NCBI GenBank assembly: GCA_021186555.1
Contig: JAJKFL010000006.1
Span: 2,899,715 to 2,963,714, forward strand
From: Reticulitermes speratus
Taxonomy: Eukaryota; Arthropoda; Insecta; Blattodea; Rhinotermitidae
Direction: 5' to 3'
DNA length: 64,000 bases
Part shown: piece after piece, positions 60,585 to 64,000 of the stretch
Layout of the letters: each line of letters begins with the position of its first letter
How positions within the stretch are numbered: the first letter of the stretch is position 1
Notes under the pieces: generated by a model
The model's database searches: none
Told to the model about the DNA's origin: nothing
Seen by the model: only the letters and a program-made list of their open reading frames with translations
Position numbers and translations under genes: made by a program

Positions 60585-61185
60585 AGCGTAAAGGTAAAGG
60601 TAAAGGTAAAGTTCTCCCTATAACAGGCCATGAAGGCCCAGAGCAGCGGTCACCAACCGGTGATCCGCGGACCACTGATGGTCCGCGAGACAATTTTGGT
60701 GGTCCGTGGAGAAATTTGGACATTATTTGCAATTTTTATGTTTATTATACTTATTTCAAACAAGCAGCAACAAATATCACACTAATAATTTTGTTATAAT
60801 TAAACAAGTACATTTCATATTAATAAAACGTAACTTTTATGATCATTATTTTATAGATGTTTGTACCTTTTTAAAAAAAATTCATGTTAGTGGTCCGCGG
60901 GATTCAAAATTGTGAGTTTGGTGGTCCGTGAGGTCCGAATGGTTGGCGACCGCTCGCCCAGAGAGGGGGTAGAGGTATAGCTCTACTCTTTCTTCAACCC
61001 TGGCACTAGATGGGGGTGGGTAGTCAACTCCACTCCCCGACCGCTTTACCCCCGGGAAAGAGACCCTGTACCAATTGTATAGGAGGCTGGATGGACCCCA
61101 GGTCCGGTCTGGACGGCTGCGGAAAATCTCGCCCCCACTTGGATTCGATCCCTGGACCGTCCAGCCCGTAGCGAGTCGCTACCTA
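60585..61185 (-). mobile_element. tRNA-derived SINE (family A), split by a hAT element
   Basis: Plus strand: repeated GGTAAA, AACAGGCCATGAAGGCCCAG, then the hAT insert, then GGGGTAGAGGTATAGCTCTA, CGACCGCTTTACCCCCGGGA, TTGGATTCGATCCCTGGACC (reverse B box) and GTAGCGAGTCGCTA, where it stops. The first part of the tRNA head is truncated. Without the insert the text reads through as a normal family A body. Confidence 0.9.
60644..60955. mobile_element. Non-autonomous hAT element with 8-bp target duplication
   Basis: The octamer gcccagag is exact at 60636-60643 and 60956-60963, the size typical of hAT elements. Ends: CAGCGGTCACCAACC at 60644 and GGTTGGCGACCGCTC at 60955 (one internal difference, and outermost base G against C). 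Near each end there are repeated GGTCCGCG / GGTCCGTG motifs (GATCCGCGGACCAC, GTGGTCCGCGGGATTC), a common subterminal feature. 312 bp, no transposase. The nested SINE gives relative order: SINE first, hAT later. Confidence 0.95.
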
Positions 61186-62212
61186 CACTGTTACTTGACG
61201 GAATGTTACAATAAAAGTTACATTTCTGTCCAATATTTAGATGCGTCTCATCTCGTCTGGTCAAGACCGTTCGTCGCTTCCCATTGGCCCGCTTATCTTA
61301 TTAACAAAGTCCACTCGTGATGGTGGCGGTATATCTGCGGGAAATAATGAATGACATTAGTCAGATAAAATAACGATCGCGTAATGCTGTTCATTATTTC
61401 AAGTTCCTAAATTAAATGGCGCGGGAGTTTCACTTGTTTCAGAATTTGCCGCCTCCAACGTGCTGTTTACACATTACAGCAAGTCAGAAGTTAAGTCTTC
61501 GAGATCCCGATCGATGGTATAAAATTCTTTCCAAGTTTCGTCAATATCGGTCACCTCATTACATACTTTAAAGCTGGGACACAATGACAGAATTTCTAAT
61601 GTGGCAACGCATGCTACATGTCTGAAGATTTCAACGAAAAAAAATACCAGAAACCAGAGCGTAGATGAAATGATAATATTAAAATGAATCTTAAAAGAAA
61701 AGCGTTTAAGGGTGCTCAATGGATTCATCTGGCACCAATGACCCACTTTTGTGAACACAGTAATGAAACGTCGGGTTTTATGTGACAGAACTACGAGTAC
61801 TTGAGTAGTTGAGCAACTATCAGGTTTCGTAGGCAGACTGTACCAAGAAGTTAGTAAGCAGTTAATATTGTTAAGATAGCAGCCCGCTGTTTTGGAAAGC
61901 ATTGCTGCAACACAGTCCAAAACAAGTACAACAACAACAAAAAGAAAGACAGGATATGTTTATAAAATTACGAACAGAACGTTTCTAACCTTAAAAAGAA
62001 AAAAAAAATTCAATATCAATTTCTAATTAAAAATGGCTACACAGAACTAATACGTTACGGATATAAAAGTAATTACAGCCTTATAAATCGTTCCGGAGGA
62101 CGACTGTACGATATATGAAGCAGTTCAGGCGGACTTCAGGGAGATTTGTTATTTTTTGTACTTAAATTGTCTGGTATCATAAAACCCAGTGATTAAATAC
62201 ATGTGCCTATAT
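61186..62212. other. Mostly unassigned; small LINE 3' piece at 61735-61870
   Basis: 61735-61870 on the plus strand resembles the (TTAG)n LINE stop region (TTTTGTGAACACAGTAATGA, AACGTCGGGTTTTATGTGAC, CAACTATCAGGTTTCG). The minus frame 61474-61920 overlaps it; its C-terminal part (TLEILSLCPSFKVCNEVTDI, DETWKEFYTIDRDLEDLTSD) is outside the LINE and looks mildly protein-like, but I recognise no family. Confidence 0.4.
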
Positions 62213-62227
62213 CATTCACATACATAT

Positions 62228-62593
62228 TTATTTATTTATTTATTTTTTTATTTTCCTCCTGTCGCTCCTAGCGAGGTTTCGTGGTCTGTAATGAGTGACC
62301 AGTCCACTGACTGCACAAGTTCTACTCATCCAGAGCCATCTAGTAGTCAATCAGGAGACTTGGGTGAGAAATGGCCGCTGAATTTTGCTTACGAGCATTA
62401 CTAGTTCTATTCATGCCCGTAATGTTCTTTTACATGCCGTAAATCTACGACATGGGACCGACGGCTTTATTTCCCCTCGAGAATGTGCCCGGATTTTTAT
62501 CATCCTTAAAAATCCATCGACCTCGGTCGGGATCGAACCCGCGAACCTTGGGTCCAGTGGCGAGCACGCTAACCACTAGTCCACCGAGGTCGA
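62228..62593 (-). mobile_element. tRNA-derived SINE (family E), 15-bp target duplication
   Basis: Minus strand head GTCGACCTCGGTGGACTAGT, GGTTAGCGTGCTCGCCAC, B box GCGGGTTCGATCCCGACCG; body as in 46958-47363 but more mutated, tail of AAATA units (TTTAT on plus). The direct repeat cattcacatacatat is exact at 62213-62227 and 62594-62608. Confidence 0.95.
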
Positions 62594-62608
62594 CATTCAC
62601 ATACATAT

Positions 62609-62970
62609 GTTATATGATATTTTATTGTTCGAAATAGATTTAACAACTTCCACGTTATAATATTCCCCTTGAATACCATCGTTTTGTTTCACAGTTCACT
62701 TCAGGCACATTCTGTAACCTTTCAAAGCCTGATTATGATGTCGGCCAGCTAAATCAATTTCATGGCTCCATGCAACAGCTCTACAACTATTCCCAGATAT
62801 CAAACCACAATTCAATCCCTCGCCGTGATCACAGGCGACATAACTTCACATTGCATTCAGAATGACAGTGAAGAATACGAATTCGTTTAAGCCCTCTTCC
62901 ACCACTACTATCTCATTATGTAGAGAACTATATTTAGAAACGCCCTATGCTTAAGTGAAATTTGAATTTT
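62609..62970. other. No recognised feature
   Basis: No gene or repeat boundary recognised. Confidence 0.4.
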
Positions 62971-63085
62971 CCACAGCGATGTTAAGGACGCAGGTCTTCT
63001 CGTATGTGACGCTGTGTCGCCGGGTTAGTAGGTTTCCGACGTTTCGAAGAAACGTAGTGCCTTCAATGGTCAAGCGTAACATCCC
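62971..63085 (-). mobile_element. Small hammerhead-like element (GATTCAGGTCTTCT type)
   Basis: Plus strand: CCACAGCGATGTTAAGGACG, CAGGTCTTCTCGTATGTGAC, GCTGTGTCGCCGGGTTAGTA and TTTCCGACGTTTCGAAGAAA, ending TTCAATGGTCAAG. Same opening and spacing as 18258 and 41222. The core after GAAACGTCGG (minus) is too degraded to fold as a hammerhead. Confidence 0.45.
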
Positions 63086-63510
63086 AGAAACTTGTACCCT
63101 CAAAATAACTTTATGTAAGAACTGTATTTGGAAACAGCCTGTGTTTAAGGTACGGTGCTACAAATGCTACCCGAACAGCGTGTAGAGGAATCGGTGAGGC
63201 GCAATAATCAAGCAGGCTATAAACAGACACGGACCGACAAGAAGACACTTGAGTTTCACAAGAGACACTCAAAAGACTGGAATCAGTTTCTACTAAGGTA
63301 GTCCACAGTGCAGCTACAGACTGGTCCAAATTGTAGCTTCCTCCGACACACAGACTGTACAATGTTCTGATGTACTGACAGTGCTTAACATGAAACATTG
63401 ACATAACTGTGTTAACCACCGAAAAGTAAATCGATAAAACAGTATCAACCTATTCACAGAAAACACACGTATCATCGAATTTCACATTATATTCACCGTG
63501 CATTTTTGTA
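63086..63510. other. No recognised feature
   Basis: A 102-codon minus frame (63111-63419) has no domain. Nothing else recognised. Confidence 0.4.
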
Positions 63511-63578
63511 CAATTGAATAACTCACACCAACAACGCACCAAAACAAATTTTGTCGTTGATTGCTTCATTAAAAGATT

Positions 63579-63626
63579 ACCCCAATACGCATTTCGGCAC
63601 TTTTTACATTGCCATCATCAGGAAGA
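63579..63626 (-). ncRNA. Hammerhead-like motif, family P2, left arm
   Basis: Minus strand: CUGAUGA (63615-63621), GGCA...UGCC helix II, GAAA (63592-63595), UGCGUA, UUGGGG. Same core as the right arm; the bases before CUGAUGA are GAUCUUC and not CCCC, so helix I is weaker than in the right arm. Confidence 0.55.
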
Positions 63627-63910
63627 TCGTTGAAGTTTTTACATAGACCGATGTTTTTTAAGTTACATCAGAACAGTTGGGGCTGTGTATGATAATATTA
63701 CAATATTGTTGTTATCACTTTGTATAAAATTGTACAATAGTAGTATTGTTAAATAGTATAGGTTTTACTATTGTTATAGCAATTTTAACAATACTACTAT
63801 TGTACAATTTTATACAAAGTGATAACAACAATATTGTAATATTACCATACACAGCCTCAACTGTTCTGATGTAACTCAAGAACATCGGTCTATGTAAAAA
63901 CTTCCAACGA

Positions 63911-63958
63911 TCCCCCTGATGATGGCAATGTAAAAAGTGCCGAAATGCGTATTGGGGT
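63911..63958 (+). ncRNA. Hammerhead-like motif, family P2, right arm
   Basis: CUGAUGA 63916-63922, GGCA 63924-63927 with UGCC, GAAA 63942-63945, UGCGUA, UUGGGG; CCCC before the core can pair with GGGG with a two-base offset. All core bases present. Confidence 0.6.
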
Positions 63959-64000
63959 AATCTTTTAATAAAGCAATCAATGAAAAAACTTGTTTTGGTG

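Larger units (their letters stand above)
63518..64000. mobile_element. Inverted pair of Penelope-like ends, family P2
   Basis: Left arm 63518-63775 matches the single arm at 55079; right arm, from about 63790 to the window edge, is its reverse complement (TTAACAATACTACTATTGTA; CAAAGTGATAACAACAATAT; CTGATGATGGCAATG). About 30 bp separate them. The arms carry mirrored hammerhead-like cores pointing outward in coding sense. The right end is cut by the window, so its flank and any target duplication cannot be read. Confidence 0.82.

Overview
The window looks like gene-poor, repeat-saturated DNA from an insect, most likely a cockroach or other blattodean. This rests on established-knowledge recall: LINE tails ending in the peptide MNLRVP-stop with a (TTAG)n tail, LINE C-termini reading GYGPVVRQT-E-stop, and tRNA-headed SINEs of types I associate with Periplaneta-like genomes. 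I found no intact host gene, no rRNA, no functional tRNA gene, no CRISPR array, and no recognisable LTR, retrovirus-like or Polinton-like element. Nearly all longer open frames are by-products of tandem arrays whose period is a multiple of three or which lack stops.

Layout. 0-9 kb: a 37-bp array, degraded SINEs, a mariner/Tc1 deletion derivative (2.6-3.1 kb) and LINE tails. 9.5-12.4 kb: ribozyme-bearing retroelement ends, an 18-bp array of 35 copies, the mariner element whose tip seeded it, and a 78-bp MITE. 12.4-19.3 kb: old LINE pieces, foldback elements, little else. 19.3-27.5 kb: an 8.1-kb array of a 21-bp unit, interrupted by 174 consecutive C (probably an assembly fault). 27.5-37.5 kb: SINEs, a GATA array, a 107-bp satellite with dimeric structure, more ribozyme-like elements. 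37.5-50 kb: a mixed 46/41-bp array, SINEs with clear target-site duplications, two more 78-bp MITEs, a perfect foldback element, a 133-bp array and a second mariner derivative. 50-60 kb: two 39-bp arrays that grow out of LINE 3' ends, and a 114-bp satellite of about 20 copies. 60-64 kb: a hAT element nested in a SINE, then an inverted pair of ribozyme-bearing ends running to the window edge.

The main result is that the window explains where several of its own satellites came from. The 18-bp array is the terminal 14 bp of a mariner element plus TATA. The 39-bp arrays are the last 13 codons of a LINE, including its stop. At least 16 loci carry motifs with the hammerhead ribozyme core (CTGANGA, helix II, GAAAC), and the helix II pairs differ between loci while staying paired. 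About half belong to elements of the kind known from Penelope-like retroelements. The rest look like a family of very small, often foldback, elements; two of these are flanked by 11- and 14-bp direct repeats. This second family is the best candidate for something not yet described.
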